A stretch of DNA of 35,536 bases from the NCBI GenBank assembly GCA_050949745.1, contig JBMNGF010000013.1, forward strand, positions 1-35,536, read 5' to 3'. A program made the translations under genes and the position numbers. This document shows positions 15,062 to 23,996 of this stretch, piece after piece. The stretch's first letter is position 1; the number at the start of each line of letters is the position of its first letter. The notes under the pieces are model-generated. The model searched no databases. It was given only the letters and a program-made list of their open reading frames with translations, and had not been told where the DNA came from. This stretch comes from Syntrophaceticus sp050949745. GTDB lineage: Bacteria; Bacillota; DSM-12270; Thermacetogeniales; Thermacetogeniaceae.

Positions 15062-17149
15062 ATGGGACGTGAGGTTCCTTTTGAAAAAATTCGTAATATC
15101 GGTATTATGGCGCATATTGATGCTGGGAAAACTACGACTACAGAACGTATCCTTTTTTATTCGGGAAGAGTTTATAGGATAGGTGAAGTGGATGATGGAG
15201 CGGCTACCATGGACTGGATGGTCCAGGAGCAGGAGCGAGGCATCACCATCATGTCCGCTGCGACTACTTGTAAGTGGCGTGATATTCATATTAACGTTAT
15301 CGACACGCCCGGACACGTGGACTTTACCGCGGAAGTAGAACGCTCTCTGCGGGTATTGGATGGGGCGGTAGTAATCTTTGATTCGGTTGCTGGAGTGGAG
15401 CCCCAGACAGAAACGGTTTGGAGACAGGCGGACCATTACCAGATCCCCCGTTTGGCCTATTTAAATAAGATGGACCGTGTCGGTGCTGACTTTCATCATG
15501 CTGTATCAACGATCCAGAAGCGTCTGCAGGCCAATGCGGTGCCAATACAGCTTCCTATTGGAAGTGAAGATTCTTTTAGGGGTATCATTGATCTGGTTGA
15601 AGATAAAGCTATTATCTATCATGATGAGTTAGGTAGGGATTATGAAGAGGTCCCTGTACCTGAAGAACTGATCGGTGAAAAGCGTTTGTATAGGGAACAA
15701 CTCCTTGAAGCCCTAGCAGAGTTTGATGACACATTGATGGCCAACTATTTGGAAGGTGAAAAGATCACTGATGTTCAGATCAAAGCAGCTATTCGTAAGG
15801 GCGTTTTGACCGGTGGCTTTATACCTGTTTTTTGTGGTTCCTCTTTTCATAACAAAGGAGTACAACCACTGCTGGATGGAATCGTAGATTACCTGCCATC
15901 GCCCTTGGATGTGCCTCCTGTTAAAGGGATTGCTCCAGAGACTGAAGAGGAAGTCATCCGAAAGGTGGATGACAATGAGCCACTTGCTGCTCTTGCATTT
16001 AAGGTCCAGACTGATAACTATGTAGGAAAATTGGTTTTCCTGCGAATTTATTCAGGTACACTGAAAACAGGTGATACGATTTATAACGCTACTAAAGGGA
16101 AAAAAGAGCGCATCGGACGGCTGGTGAAGATGCATGCCAATCATCGTGAGGACATAAGTGAGGCTTATTCTGGGGAGATTGTGGCTGCAGTAGGTCTTAG
16201 AGGAGCCGCCACAGGGGACACCCTTTGTACAGAGGATTATCCTATTCTACTGGAATCAATAGTATTCCCAGAGCCTGTTATCACTGTCGCTATAGAACCA
16301 AAGACTAAGGAAGATGAGGATCGTATCGGAGTGGCTTTGCATCGACTGGCTGAGGAGGATCCTACTTTCCGTACCTTTACAGATCACGATACAGGGCAGA
16401 CTTTGATCGCCGGTATGGGTGAACTCCATCTTGAGGTGATTGTAGATCGCCTGCTCAGAGAATTCAATGTTGATGCCAATGTTGGCAAACGTCAGGTGGC
16501 ATATAAAGAGACAATCAGCCGCGGTGCCCGTGGAGAAGGTAAGTATATTAAGCAGTCTGGTGGGCATGGTCAGTACGGCCATGTGATTATAGAAATTGAA
16601 CCCTTACCAGCTGGGCAGGGTTTTGAATTCGAGGATCGAACAACAGGAGGTATTATTCCTCATGAATTCATTCCTGCTATAAGCAATGGAATTCAAGAGG
16701 CTATGGATAGTGGAGTTTTAGCTGGATATCCTTTGGTTGATATTCGCGCTGCACTGGTAGGAGGTTCATTTCATGAGGTAGACTCTTCCGAATTGTCCTT
16801 TAAAATAGCTGGAGCATTTGCTTTGCGTGATGCTGTTGAAAAAGGAAAGCCTGTACTTTTGGAGCCGATAATGGATATCGAGATTACTCTACCGGAGGAG
16901 TATTTGGGTGATGTGATCGGAGATTTTGGTTCCCGTCGCGGGCGGATTGAGTTGACAGAGATGAGTGGTAACTACCAGTTAATCAAAGGGCAGGCACCTC
17001 TTGCCGAAATGTTCGGTTATGCTACAGAACTGCGGTCCCTTACCCAGGGCCGGGGCAGTTATGTGATGCAGTACCATCATTACGCACAGGTTTCCGAACA
17101 AGTGGTGCAACAGTTGTTTAAAGAACGAGGATACGGCTTTGTGATATAA
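15062..17149 (+). CDS. fusA: Elongation factor G
   Basis: The GTPase that drives translocation. The 695-aa product is standard length. GTPase motifs are all present: AHIDAGKTTTTE (Lys23 in the P-loop), switch I DWMVQEQERGIT, DTPGHVD (81-87) and NKMD (135-138). Later domains show GMGELHLEVIVDRLLREF, SGGHGQYGHV in domain IV, and the C-terminal LAEMFGYATELRSLTQGRG. ATG 15062 (MGREVPFEK) sits seven bases after a GGGGGGA site; an in-frame upstream ATG within rpsG adds 19 residues foreign to the family. It follows rpsG by 37 bases. Confidence 0.97.
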   Translation: MGREVPFEKIRNIGIMAHIDAGKTTTTERILFYSGRVYRIGEVDDGAATMDWMVQEQERGITIMSAATTCKWRDIHINVIDTPGHVDFTAEVERSLRVLDGAVVIFDSVAGVEPQTETVWRQADHYQIPRLAYLNKMDRVGADFHHAVSTIQKRLQANAVPIQLPIGSEDSFRGIIDLVEDKAIIYHDELGRDYEEVPVPEELIGEKRLYREQLLEALAEFDDTLMANYLEGEKITDVQIKAAIRKGVLTGGFIPVFCGSSFHNKGVQPLLDGIVDYLPSPLDVPPVKGIAPETEEEVIRKVDDNEPLAALAFKVQTDNYVGKLVFLRIYSGTLKTGDTIYNATKGKKERIGRLVKMHANHREDISEAYSGEIVAAVGLRGAATGDTLCTEDYPILLESIVFPEPVITVAIEPKTKEDEDRIGVALHRLAEEDPTFRTFTDHDTGQTLIAGMGELHLEVIVDRLLREFNVDANVGKRQVAYKETISRGARGEGKYIKQSGGHGQYGHVIIEIEPLPAGQGFEFEDRTTGGIIPHEFIPAISNGIQEAMDSGVLAGYPLVDIRAALVGGSFHEVDSSELSFKIAGAFALRDAVEKGKPVLLEPIMDIEITLPEEYLGDVIGDFGSRRGRIELTEMSGNYQLIKGQAPLAEMFGYATELRSLTQGRGSYVMQYHHYAQVSEQVVQQLFKERGYGFVI

Positions 17150-17267
17150 AGTCGCTCTTCTCATTACTCTGGGTGCTTTTTTGGGGATGTAGCCTGTCAT
17201 TCTGTATATGGAATGCAGGATTAACTAAGCAAATCATCTATATTTTTTGAAAGGAAGGATATGAAAA

Positions 17268-18470
17268 ATGGCCAAACAAAAGTTTGAGCGCACTAAGCCG
17301 CATGTGAACATTGGGACGATCGGTCATGTTGACCATGGGAAGACAACCCTAACATCAGCGATTACAAGTGTTCTGAGTAATAAGGGGTATGCCGAAGCCA
17401 CTGATTACGGTGCGATCGATAAGGCTCCTGAGGAAAGAGAACGCGGGATTACTATCGCTATCGCTCATGTGGAGTATGAGACTGACAAGAGGCACTATGC
17501 ACACGTAGACTGTCCTGGTCATGCTGACTACATCAAGAATATGATCACCGGTGCCGCCCAGATGGATGGTGCAATCTTGGTAGTATCTGCTGCTGATGGC
17601 CCTATGCCTCAGACAAGGGAGCATATCGTTTTAGCTCGTCAGGTTGGTGTGCCTAGGATTGTTGTTTTCCTCAACAAATCTGATATGGTTGATGACCCTG
17701 AACTGATGGAGCTTGTGGAGTTGGAAGTACGTGAATTGTTAAGCGAATATGAATTTCCAGGGGACGAGATTCCAGTAATTGCTGGCAGCGCTCTCAAGGC
17801 AATGGAGTGCAGATGTGGGCAGGAAGACTGTGAACACTGCAAACCAATTCTCGATCTTATGGATGCCATTGATGATTATTTCCCAACCCCTGAACGTGCT
17901 ACTGATAAGCCGTTCCTGATGCCTGTTGAGGATGTTTTCACTATCACAGGCCGTGGTACAGTTGTTACCGGCAGGGTAGAGCGTGGAATTATTAAGGTTG
18001 GAGAAAACGTAGAAATTGTCGGGCTTCAGGATGAGCCAAAGAAGACAGTTGTTACAGGTGTAGAAATGTTCCGCAAACTCCTTGATCAGGGAGAGGCTGG
18101 GGACAATATAGGCCTACTCCTAAGGGGTATAGATAGGGAAGATGTAGAGCGTGGTCAGGTTATTGCGAAACCCGGTTCTGTAAAACCGCATACTAAGTTT
18201 AAAGCAGAAGTCTATGTGCTGACCAAGGAAGAGGGAGGACGCCACACACCTTTCTTCCAGGGCTACAGGCCACAGTTCTATTTTAGAACTACTGATGTCA
18301 CAGGTTCAATTCAGATGCCTGAAGGTGTAGAGATGGTTATGCCTGGTGACAATGTGAATATGTATGTGGAACTCATTACTCCGATTGCCATGGAAGAGGG
18401 ACTTCGTTTTGCTGTTCGTGAAGGTGGACGCACAGTAGGTGCCGGCGTTGTTACCGAGATCATTGAATAG
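17268..18470 (+). CDS. tuf: Elongation factor Tu with four-cysteine insertion
   Basis: Delivers aminoacyl-tRNA to the ribosome as a GTP complex. The 400-aa product has the P-loop GHVDHGKTT (19-27), DCPGHADY, and NKSD (136-139, Ser where many EF-Tu have Cys). Late in the G domain, where Bacillus EF-Tu has a short acidic segment, it carries CRCGQEDCEHC (Cys181, 183, 188, 191). The C-x-C-x4-C-x2-C spacing suggests a metal site; similar Cys-rich segments occur, as I recall, in other clostridial EF-Tu proteins. Domains 2 and 3 look normal. ATG follows AAAGGAAGG. The 118-base gap after fusA holds a weak hairpin (17192-17219) but no T-run. Confidence 0.98.
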   Translation: MAKQKFERTKPHVNIGTIGHVDHGKTTLTSAITSVLSNKGYAEATDYGAIDKAPEERERGITIAIAHVEYETDKRHYAHVDCPGHADYIKNMITGAAQMDGAILVVSAADGPMPQTREHIVLARQVGVPRIVVFLNKSDMVDDPELMELVELEVRELLSEYEFPGDEIPVIAGSALKAMECRCGQEDCEHCKPILDLMDAIDDYFPTPERATDKPFLMPVEDVFTITGRGTVVTGRVERGIIKVGENVEIVGLQDEPKKTVVTGVEMFRKLLDQGEAGDNIGLLLRGIDREDVERGQVIAKPGSVKPHTKFKAEVYVLTKEEGGRHTPFFQGYRPQFYFRTTDVTGSIQMPEGVEMVMPGDNVNMYVELITPIAMEEGLRFAVREGGRTVGAGVVTEIIE

Positions 18471-18528
18471 CAATCCCTCGATGCCATAAGGCCCAGGAGT
18501 GGCGAGGTCTGCTTAAGGAGGGATGAGA

Positions 18529-18837
18529 GTGGCACGCCAGAAAATACGTATCAGGTTGAAGGCTTTTGATCACAAAATTCTCGACCAGTCGGCACAGAAA
18601 ATCGTTGAGACAGCAACCCGTACAGGGGCATTGATATCAGGGCCGGTTCCGCTTCCAACCGAAAAGAGTGTTATTACTGTTCTACGTTCACCACATGTGG
18701 ATAAGGATGCTCGGGAGCAATTTGAGATGCGGACACATAAAAGACTTGTCGATATCTTGGAACCAACGCCAAAAACAATAGATGCCCTCATGCGTCTCGA
18801 CCTTCCGGCAGGGGTTGACATCGAGATTAAGCTGTAA
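18529..18837 (+). CDS. rpsJ: 30S ribosomal protein S10
   Basis: S10 belongs to the small-subunit head and, with NusB, to antitermination complexes. The 102-aa product reads MARQKIRIRLKAFDHK at its start and ends LPAGVDIEIKL, as in relatives. The GTG at 18529 is preferred: AAGGAGGG (18515-18522) is spaced seven bases from it but only one from the in-frame ATG at 18523. A small hairpin with GCCA/TGGC and CCTC/GAGG stems (18476-18507) lies in the gap after tuf. It has no T-run. First gene of the S10 block. Confidence 0.97.
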   Translation: MARQKIRIRLKAFDHKILDQSAQKIVETATRTGALISGPVPLPTEKSVITVLRSPHVDKDAREQFEMRTHKRLVDILEPTPKTIDALMRLDLPAGVDIEIKL

Positions 18838-18871
18838 GAAATGCCAGAGGGTCAGAGATTAGGAGGTGAAA

Positions 18872-19504
18872 ATGTTGCGGAAAAGCATTATCGGCCGCAA
18901 AGTGGGCATGTCCCAGATTTTTGACGAAGAAGGAAAAGCAGTACCGGTAACAGTGATAGAAGCCGGCCCCTGCTATGTTGTACAAAAGAAAACTCCAGAG
19001 CGGGATGGCTATGCTGCACTACAGATAGGCTTCAAAGATGTAAGTGGGGATAGGTTGAACAGCCCCATGCGTGGCCATTTCGAAAAAGATAAGGTCAAGC
19101 CGCTCCGTTTTCTCAAAGAAATGCGTTTGGATGAGGCAGAGCTAGACAACTATAACGTAGGGGATGAAATAAAGGTAGACATCTTTAATTCCGGTGAGAG
19201 TGTGGATGTCCAAGGAATTTCTAAAGGAAAGGGTTTTGCTGGCTCTATTAAAAGACACGGCACCCGCCGCGGACCAAAAACTCACGGCTCCAGATATCAT
19301 CGCGGGCCTGGTTCACTAGGAGCGGTGGCAGCGGCACGAGTCTTTAAAGGGAGAAAGCTTCCCGGAAGGATGGGTGGAGAAAGGGTCACCGTTCAGAACC
19401 TTCAGGTTGTAAAAGTAGATAGTGACCGCAATCTCATAATGGTACGGGGTGCCGTTCCAGGTCCCCGTAAAGGTTTATTGATTATTAAGGATTCACTGCA
19501 CTAG
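18872..19504 (+). CDS. rplC: 50S ribosomal protein L3
   Basis: L3 is a primary large-subunit assembly protein whose loop reaches toward the peptidyl transferase centre. The 210-aa product has IIGRKVGMSQIF at the start and the long-loop region GPKTHGSRYHRGPGSLGA. AGGAGG (18861-18866) overlaps an in-frame GTG at 18866, so ATG 18872 is the better start; TTG 18875 is also well spaced. Confidence 0.97.
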   Translation: MLRKSIIGRKVGMSQIFDEEGKAVPVTVIEAGPCYVVQKKTPERDGYAALQIGFKDVSGDRLNSPMRGHFEKDKVKPLRFLKEMRLDEAELDNYNVGDEIKVDIFNSGESVDVQGISKGKGFAGSIKRHGTRRGPKTHGSRYHRGPGSLGAVAAARVFKGRKLPGRMGGERVTVQNLQVVKVDSDRNLIMVRGAVPGPRKGLLIIKDSLH

Positions 19505-19521
19505 CCGGAAAGGAGGAATAA

Positions 19522-20154
19522 ATGATGGCGAAAGCTGCTCTGTATAATGCAGAAGGAAAAAGGACAGGAGATATAGATCTCCGGGATGATATATTTGGAG
19601 TCCCGATTAAAGAAGATATCCTCCACCAGGCTGTTGTGCGTCATCTGGCGAACCAGAGAGCAGGGACAGCTGCTGTCAAGACACGTAGTGATGTCAGGGG
19701 TGGTGGCCGCAAGCCTTGGCGCCAGAAGGGTACCGGCCGAGCACGGGTAGGAAGTATTCGCTCACCCCTTTGGCGTGGAGGCGGGATCACTTTCGGGCCA
19801 CAGCCGCGCAGTTACAAGCAGGCTATGCCTCGCAAAATGCGCCGCTTGGCACTGAAATCGGCACTTTCTGCACGGGCTGCCGAAGGGGAGTTAGTTATAA
19901 TTGAAGAACTAAAACTTCCTGCACCGAAAACCAAAGAAGCTATTAGACTTCTTGATTCACTGGATGCAGCAGGGAATATACTTCTTGTTGCCAGTGAGGA
20001 AATACCAGATGTCATGTTAGCAACACGCAACATTCCCGGTGTCTTATTTAAATTAGCTGACCATTTGAGTGTGTATGATATTCTGGCTGCAGATAAAGTT
20101 GTTATGACCAGCCAGTCGATGGCCAGAATTGAGGAGGTGCTGGGTAATGCGTAA
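19522..20154 (+). CDS. rplD: 50S ribosomal protein L4
   Basis: L4 lines the nascent peptide exit tunnel. The 210-aa product contains the tunnel-loop signature GGGRKPWRQKGTGRARVGS and the downstream WRGGGITFGPQPR. Either ATG at 19522 or the next codon ATG at 19525 may be used; AGGAGG (19511-19516) is five or eight bases away. The 3' end overlaps rplW by eight bases, suggesting translational coupling. In gamma-proteobacteria L4 represses the S10 operon; no such leader is seen here. Confidence 0.97.
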   Translation: MMAKAALYNAEGKRTGDIDLRDDIFGVPIKEDILHQAVVRHLANQRAGTAAVKTRSDVRGGGRKPWRQKGTGRARVGSIRSPLWRGGGITFGPQPRSYKQAMPRKMRRLALKSALSARAAEGELVIIEELKLPAPKTKEAIRLLDSLDAAGNILLVASEEIPDVMLATRNIPGVLFKLADHLSVYDILAADKVVMTSQSMARIEEVLGNA

Positions 20155-20443
20155 CCCTCATGATATTATTATTAGGCCATTGGTGACAGAAAAGGCGGTG
20201 AACCTTGCCCAGGAACAGAATAAATACGTCTTTTTTGTAGACAGAAATGCCAACAAAATCGAGATCAGAAATGCCATAGAAGAGATCTTTAATGTCAAGG
20301 TGATAGCAGTTAATACGATGAATGTGAAGGGAAAGAAAAAAAGAGTCGGGCGTTTTGAGGGTTTAACACCGATGCGTAAAAAGGCTATAGTTACCTTGAA
20401 TGAGGGCGACACGATCGATGTATTTGAAGAACTGCTTTCATAG
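20147..20443 (+). CDS. rplW: 50S ribosomal protein L23
   Basis: L23 sits at the tunnel exit and docks SRP and trigger factor. The 98-aa product starts MRNPHDIIIRPLVTEKA and contains KKKRVGRFEG and the C-terminal GDTIDVFEEL. ATG 20147 lies inside the end of rplD, nine bases after GAGGAGG; codons further upstream in the frame duplicate rplD sequence. Confidence 0.97.
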   Translation: MRNPHDIIIRPLVTEKAVNLAQEQNKYVFFVDRNANKIEIRNAIEEIFNVKVIAVNTMNVKGKKKRVGRFEGLTPMRKKAIVTLNEGDTIDVFEELLS

Positions 20444-20474
20444 GAGTTTAAATAGCCGCGGAAGGAGGTAAAAC

Positions 20475-21302
20475 ATGGGAACAAAAAAATATAAACCGAC
20501 AACTCCGGGCAGGCGTTTTATGAATGCTGTCACAAATAAGGAACTGAGTAATGTAGAGCCTGAAAAATCCCTACTCAAACCTTTGCGCCAGAAAGCTGGC
20601 CGTAATAACAGTGGACGGATTACAGTGCGTCACCGCGGCAGTGGAGTTAAGCGTTCCTATCGGATGATTGATTTTAAACGGGATAAAGATGGAGTTCCGG
20701 CTAAGGTTGCCTCCCTGGAGTATGATCCTAACAGGTCGGCCAATATTGCATTACTCCATTATGCAGACGGAGAGAAGAGATATATCTTAGCACCGCAGGG
20801 ATTGAAAGTGGGAGAGACAGTTGTTTCCGGTGAAGGTGCTGACATCAAACCGGGAAATGCCCTTCCCTTGCGTAGTATCCCAGTGGGAACTGTAGTGCAC
20901 AATATCGAGATGTCTCCTGGTGGTGGGGCTAAGTTGGCCCGCTCTGCAGGTGCGTTTATTCGGTTGATGGCCAGGGAAGGTGATTATGCCACCCTCAGGA
21001 TGCCTTCAGGAGAAATGAGGATGGTTCGTGCCGACTGTAAAGCAACAGTTGGCCAGGTGGGTAATCTGGATCATGAAAATGTTCAATATGGAAAAGCCGG
21101 CAGACGGCGCTTATTAGGACGGAGGCCATCGGTACGTGGTGTTGTGATGAACCCTGTGGACCATCCTCATGGTGGTGGAGAAGGCAAATCAACAGCTGGT
21201 CGTCATCCGGTGACCCCTTGGGGAAAACCGACAATAGGTGCCAGGACACGTAAAAAGAAGAAAGCCTCGGATCGCTTTATAATTAAGCGGCGCACGAAGT
21301 AA
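20475..21302 (+). CDS. rplB: 50S ribosomal protein L2
   Basis: L2 supports the peptidyl transferase centre and subunit joining. The 275-aa product has the near-invariant NPVDHPHGGGEGK with the functionally important histidine, plus RRPSVRGVVMNP. The ATG is preceded by GGAAGGAGG. It lies 31 bases after rplW. Confidence 0.98.
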   Translation: MGTKKYKPTTPGRRFMNAVTNKELSNVEPEKSLLKPLRQKAGRNNSGRITVRHRGSGVKRSYRMIDFKRDKDGVPAKVASLEYDPNRSANIALLHYADGEKRYILAPQGLKVGETVVSGEGADIKPGNALPLRSIPVGTVVHNIEMSPGGGAKLARSAGAFIRLMAREGDYATLRMPSGEMRMVRADCKATVGQVGNLDHENVQYGKAGRRRLLGRRPSVRGVVMNPVDHPHGGGEGKSTAGRHPVTPWGKPTIGARTRKKKKASDRFIIKRRTK

Positions 21303-21329
21303 TAAGTGTGCTGAAGGAGGGATGCAAGC

Positions 21330-21614
21330 TTGGGTCGTTCTCTCAAAAAAGGACCATATTGTGAAGAAAAATTAATGCGTAGAATTGAAGATATGAATGA
21401 GAAGGGCGAGAAACGTGTAATCAAGACATGGTCGCGTCGTTCGACGATATTTCCTGAGATGATTGGACATACGATTGCAGTACATGATGGACGGAGGCAT
21501 GTTCCCATTTATATAACCGAGGATATGGTGGGACATAAACTGGGTGAATTTGCGCCAACACGCCTCTTCCGCGGCCATGGTGCCCATACAGAACGCTCAA
21601 CGGCACTCAAATAG
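21330..21614 (+). CDS. rpsS: 30S ribosomal protein S19
   Basis: S19 pairs with S13 at the head near the A-site tRNA. The 94-aa product begins MGRSLKKGPYCEEKL and carries GHKLGEFAPTRLFRGHG. The start is TTG, nine bases after AAGGAGGG (21314-21321); no ATG fits the family N-terminus. Confidence 0.97.
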   Translation: MGRSLKKGPYCEEKLMRRIEDMNEKGEKRVIKTWSRRSTIFPEMIGHTIAVHDGRRHVPIYITEDMVGHKLGEFAPTRLFRGHGAHTERSTALK

Positions 21615-21629
21615 AAGGAGTGGATTTTC

Positions 21630-21971
21630 GTGGAAGCAAGGGCTGTTGTACGCTATATCTGGTTTCCCCCGCGAAAAATGCGGAAGGTAGTAGATTTGGT
21701 GAGAGGTAAAGCTGTGGATGAAGCTTTAGCAACTTTACGGTTTATGCCGGGTAAAGCACCGGTTTATATCGGAAAGGTGATTAATTCCGCAGCTGCCAAT
21801 GCCGAACATAATCAGGGTCTTGAACGGGATGATCTGTATGTTAAAAGGATCCTTGTTGATGAAGGCCCCATGATTAAGCGCTATCGCCCACGGGCGAGAG
21901 GACGCGCCGATGTGAAGCGCAGGAGAACCAGCCATATTACAGTAGTAGTAGCCGAACGAAAGGAGGGGTAA
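21630..21971 (+). CDS. rplV: 50S ribosomal protein L22
   Basis: L22 extends a hairpin into the exit tunnel next to L4. The 113-aa product starts MEARAVVRYIWFPPRKMRKV from GTG behind AGAAGGAG. The C-terminal hairpin region reads KRYRPRARGRADVKRRRTSH. No macrolide-type deletion or duplication in the loop is evident. Confidence 0.97.
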   Translation: MEARAVVRYIWFPPRKMRKVVDLVRGKAVDEALATLRFMPGKAPVYIGKVINSAAANAEHNQGLERDDLYVKRILVDEGPMIKRYRPRARGRADVKRRRTSHITVVVAERKEG

Positions 21972-21974
21972 AAT

Positions 21975-22649
21975 ATGGGACAAAAGGTACACCCCAAAGG
22001 TCTTCGTTTAGGCATCATCAAGGATTGGGATTCCAGGTGGTATGCCGATAAGAATTACCGCGAACTACTTCATGAAGATATACTGCTCAGGGATTACATC
22101 AAGAAGCGGCTTTATCTTTCCGGTGTTTCCCTGGTGGAGATCGAAAGAGCAGCTAATCGCTTGCGCGTCTCTGTCCATACCGCCAAGCCTGGCATTGTGA
22201 TCGGGCGTGGGGGCACTGAAGTGGAAGCTTTGCGCAAGGATTTGGAGAAGTTGTCGGGTAAGCAGGTCAATGTCAATATTGTAGAGGTAAAAAAGCCGGA
22301 AATTGATGCACAGTTAGTTGCAGAAAATGTAGCTTCTCAATTGGAGCGGCGTGTAGGTTTCCGTAGAGCTATGCGGCAGGCGGTTTCCAGAACCATGCGA
22401 ATGGGAGCGAAAGGGATCCGAATAGGATTGAGTGGTCGCTTAGGCGGAGCTGAAATGGCTCGCTCTGAGTGGTACAGTGAGGGCAGTGTTCCCCTTCATA
22501 CATTGCGTGCTGATATTGATTACGGTTTAGCCGAAGCGAATACACAGTACGGTAAGATCGGTGTGAAGGTTTGGATAAATAGAGGAGAGGTTTTCCAGGA
22601 AAAAGGAGAGCCCAGCTCAAAGAAAGCTGCAGAAGGGGGCGAGGGTTAA
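21975..22649 (+). CDS. rpsC: 30S ribosomal protein S3
   Basis: S3 forms part of the mRNA entry channel and its helicase. The 224-aa product begins MGQKVHPKGLRLGIIKDWDS, has the KH-domain GxxG region (PGIVIGRGGTEVEALRKD), and ends in a charged tail. Only three bases separate it from rplV and none from rplP, so the genes are surely co-translated. Confidence 0.98.
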   Translation: MGQKVHPKGLRLGIIKDWDSRWYADKNYRELLHEDILLRDYIKKRLYLSGVSLVEIERAANRLRVSVHTAKPGIVIGRGGTEVEALRKDLEKLSGKQVNVNIVEVKKPEIDAQLVAENVASQLERRVGFRRAMRQAVSRTMRMGAKGIRIGLSGRLGGAEMARSEWYSEGSVPLHTLRADIDYGLAEANTQYGKIGVKVWINRGEVFQEKGEPSSKKAAEGGEG

Positions 22650-23087
22650 ATGTTAATGCCCAAAAGGGTAAAATACAGAAAGCCACACCTGAGCCGTCCG
22701 ACAGGAAAGATCGAACGCGGTCATCAGATTAGTTTTGGGGAATATGGTCTCCAGGCCATGGAGCAGGGATTTATTACTGCCCGTCAGATTGAGGCCGCCC
22801 GTATCGCTATGACACGGTATATAAAGCGTGGCGGGAAGGTATGGATTAAAATCTTTCCCCAACAGCCCGTGACTGCCAAGCCGGCGGAAACCCGTATGGG
22901 CAAAGGTAAAGGTACCCCTGATTATTGGGTGGCTGTTGTCAAACCAGGACGTGTACTCTTTGAACTGGCTGGAGTTCCAGATGATGTAGCACGAGAGGCT
23001 ATGCGACTGGCAAGTCATAAATTGTCCGTTAAGACCCGTGTCATCAAACGGCAGGAAGCAGGTGGTGAGGCCGGTGAAGAAGGCTAA
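22650..23087 (+). CDS. rplP: 50S ribosomal protein L16
   Basis: L16 positions the A-site tRNA on the large subunit. The 145-aa product begins MLMPKRVKYRKPH and contains GGKVWIKIFP and ETRMGKGKGTPDYWVAVVKP. Its ATG directly abuts the rpsC stop. The last 14 bases overlap the start of rpmC. Confidence 0.98.
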   Translation: MLMPKRVKYRKPHLSRPTGKIERGHQISFGEYGLQAMEQGFITARQIEAARIAMTRYIKRGGKVWIKIFPQQPVTAKPAETRMGKGKGTPDYWVAVVKPGRVLFELAGVPDDVAREAMRLASHKLSVKTRVIKRQEAGGEAGEEG

Positions 23088-23307
23088 GGAATTGCGCGAA
23101 TTGACAGATGAAGAACTGGAAAAGGAACTTGATGATTTAAAAGATGAATTGTTTCGTCTGCGTTTCCAACTGGCAACTGGTCAGTTAGAAAATTCTTCAC
23201 GCATCCGTGAGGTGCGGCGCAGCTTTGCACGGACAAAGACCGTCGTCCGGGAGAGGGAATTAGGTAGGGAGCACGGGACGGTTGTAGAATTAGGACAGGA
23301 TGGTTAG
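23074..23307 (+). CDS. rpmC: 50S ribosomal protein L29
   Basis: L29 lies beside L23 at the tunnel exit. The 77-aa product reads MKKAKELRELTDEELEKEL, then LFRLRFQLATGQLENSSRIR, the family signature. The GTG start inside the end of rplP is preceded by a GGTGGTGAGG site. The C-terminus (about ten residues ending GTVVELGQDG) is slightly longer than in the minimal family. Confidence 0.95.
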   Translation: MKKAKELRELTDEELEKELDDLKDELFRLRFQLATGQLENSSRIREVRRSFARTKTVVRERELGREHGTVVELGQDG

Positions 23308-23318
23308 GGGGTGTCGAC

Positions 23319-23633
23319 ATGGTAGAAAGAAAAGAGCGTAAAACACGGATCGGAAAAGTAGTGAGCGATAAGATGGACAAAACCGTGGTAGTAGAAGTAG
23401 GAACATCGGTGCGGCATCCTCTGTATGGTCGTATTGTAAGAAGAACTAAAAAGTATAAAGCCCACGATGAGCACAATGAGTGCAAGATCGGCGACAAAGT
23501 AAGGCTGATGGAGACTCGTCCCTTGAGTAAACAGAAGAGGTGGCGGGTGGCCGAAATCATATCAACAGCAGTCCAGCTGGCGCCATCTGGAAGGGAGGAT
23601 AATACAAGTGATCCAGCAGCAGACAATGCTTAA
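23319..23633 (+). CDS. rpsQ: 30S ribosomal protein S17 with extended C-terminus
   Basis: S17 is a primary 16S-binding protein. The core (RKTRIGKVVSDKMDKTVVVEV to METRPLSKQKRWRVAEII) is normal. At 104 aa it is about 15-17 residues longer than the usual 85-90. The extra tail (LAPSGREDNTSDPAADNA) is translated through the ribosome-binding site and the first 26 bases of rplN. The tail is acidic and unlike the basic core, consistent with loss of an earlier stop codon. ATG 23319 is 11 bases after rpmC. Confidence 0.96.
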   Translation: MVERKERKTRIGKVVSDKMDKTVVVEVGTSVRHPLYGRIVRRTKKYKAHDEHNECKIGDKVRLMETRPLSKQKRWRVAEIISTAVQLAPSGREDNTSDPAADNA

Positions 23634-23976
23634 GGTTGGTGATAACACCGGAGCCAAGAAGTTATTTTGCATTAGGGTCCTGGGGGGTTCTTCCCGGCGC
23701 TATGCTTCTGTGGGTGATGTTATTGTAGCTTCTGTGAAGGAAGCGAGCCCAGGCGGCATGGTAAAAAAAGGTGAGGTCGTTCATGCTGTTGTTGTCAGAA
23801 CCTGCCAGGGTATTAGACGGCCGGACGGTTCTACTATTAAGTTTAGCGAAAATGCTGCAGTAATTTTGAGCGATGATAAAAACCCCCGCGGTACCAGGAT
23901 CTTTGGTCCTGTAGCTAGAGAACTGCGGGAGAAAGATTTTATGAAAATAGTATCTTTAGCCCCTGAGGTTATATAG
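23608..23976 (+). CDS. rplN: 50S ribosomal protein L14
   Basis: L14 lies at the subunit interface next to L19. The 122-aa product begins MIQQQTMLKVGDNTGAK and ends MKIVSLAPEVI, matching the family throughout. The GTG start is ten bases after GGGAGG (23592-23597) and is embedded in the end of rpsQ, a 26-base overlap in a different frame. Confidence 0.98.
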   Translation: MIQQQTMLKVGDNTGAKKLFCIRVLGGSSRRYASVGDVIVASVKEASPGGMVKKGEVVHAVVVRTCQGIRRPDGSTIKFSENAAVILSDDKNPRGTRIFGPVARELREKDFMKIVSLAPEVI

Positions 23977-23996
23977 GTCCTGGAGTGGAGGTGAAG

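Noticed and set aside
17192..17219. Hairpin between fusA and tuf as a terminator
   Set aside because: The stem is imperfect and no T-run follows; tuf has no separate promoter that I could see.
23084..23626. Minus-strand reading frame opposite rpmC and rpsQ
   Set aside because: Shadow of conserved genes with no own start signals.
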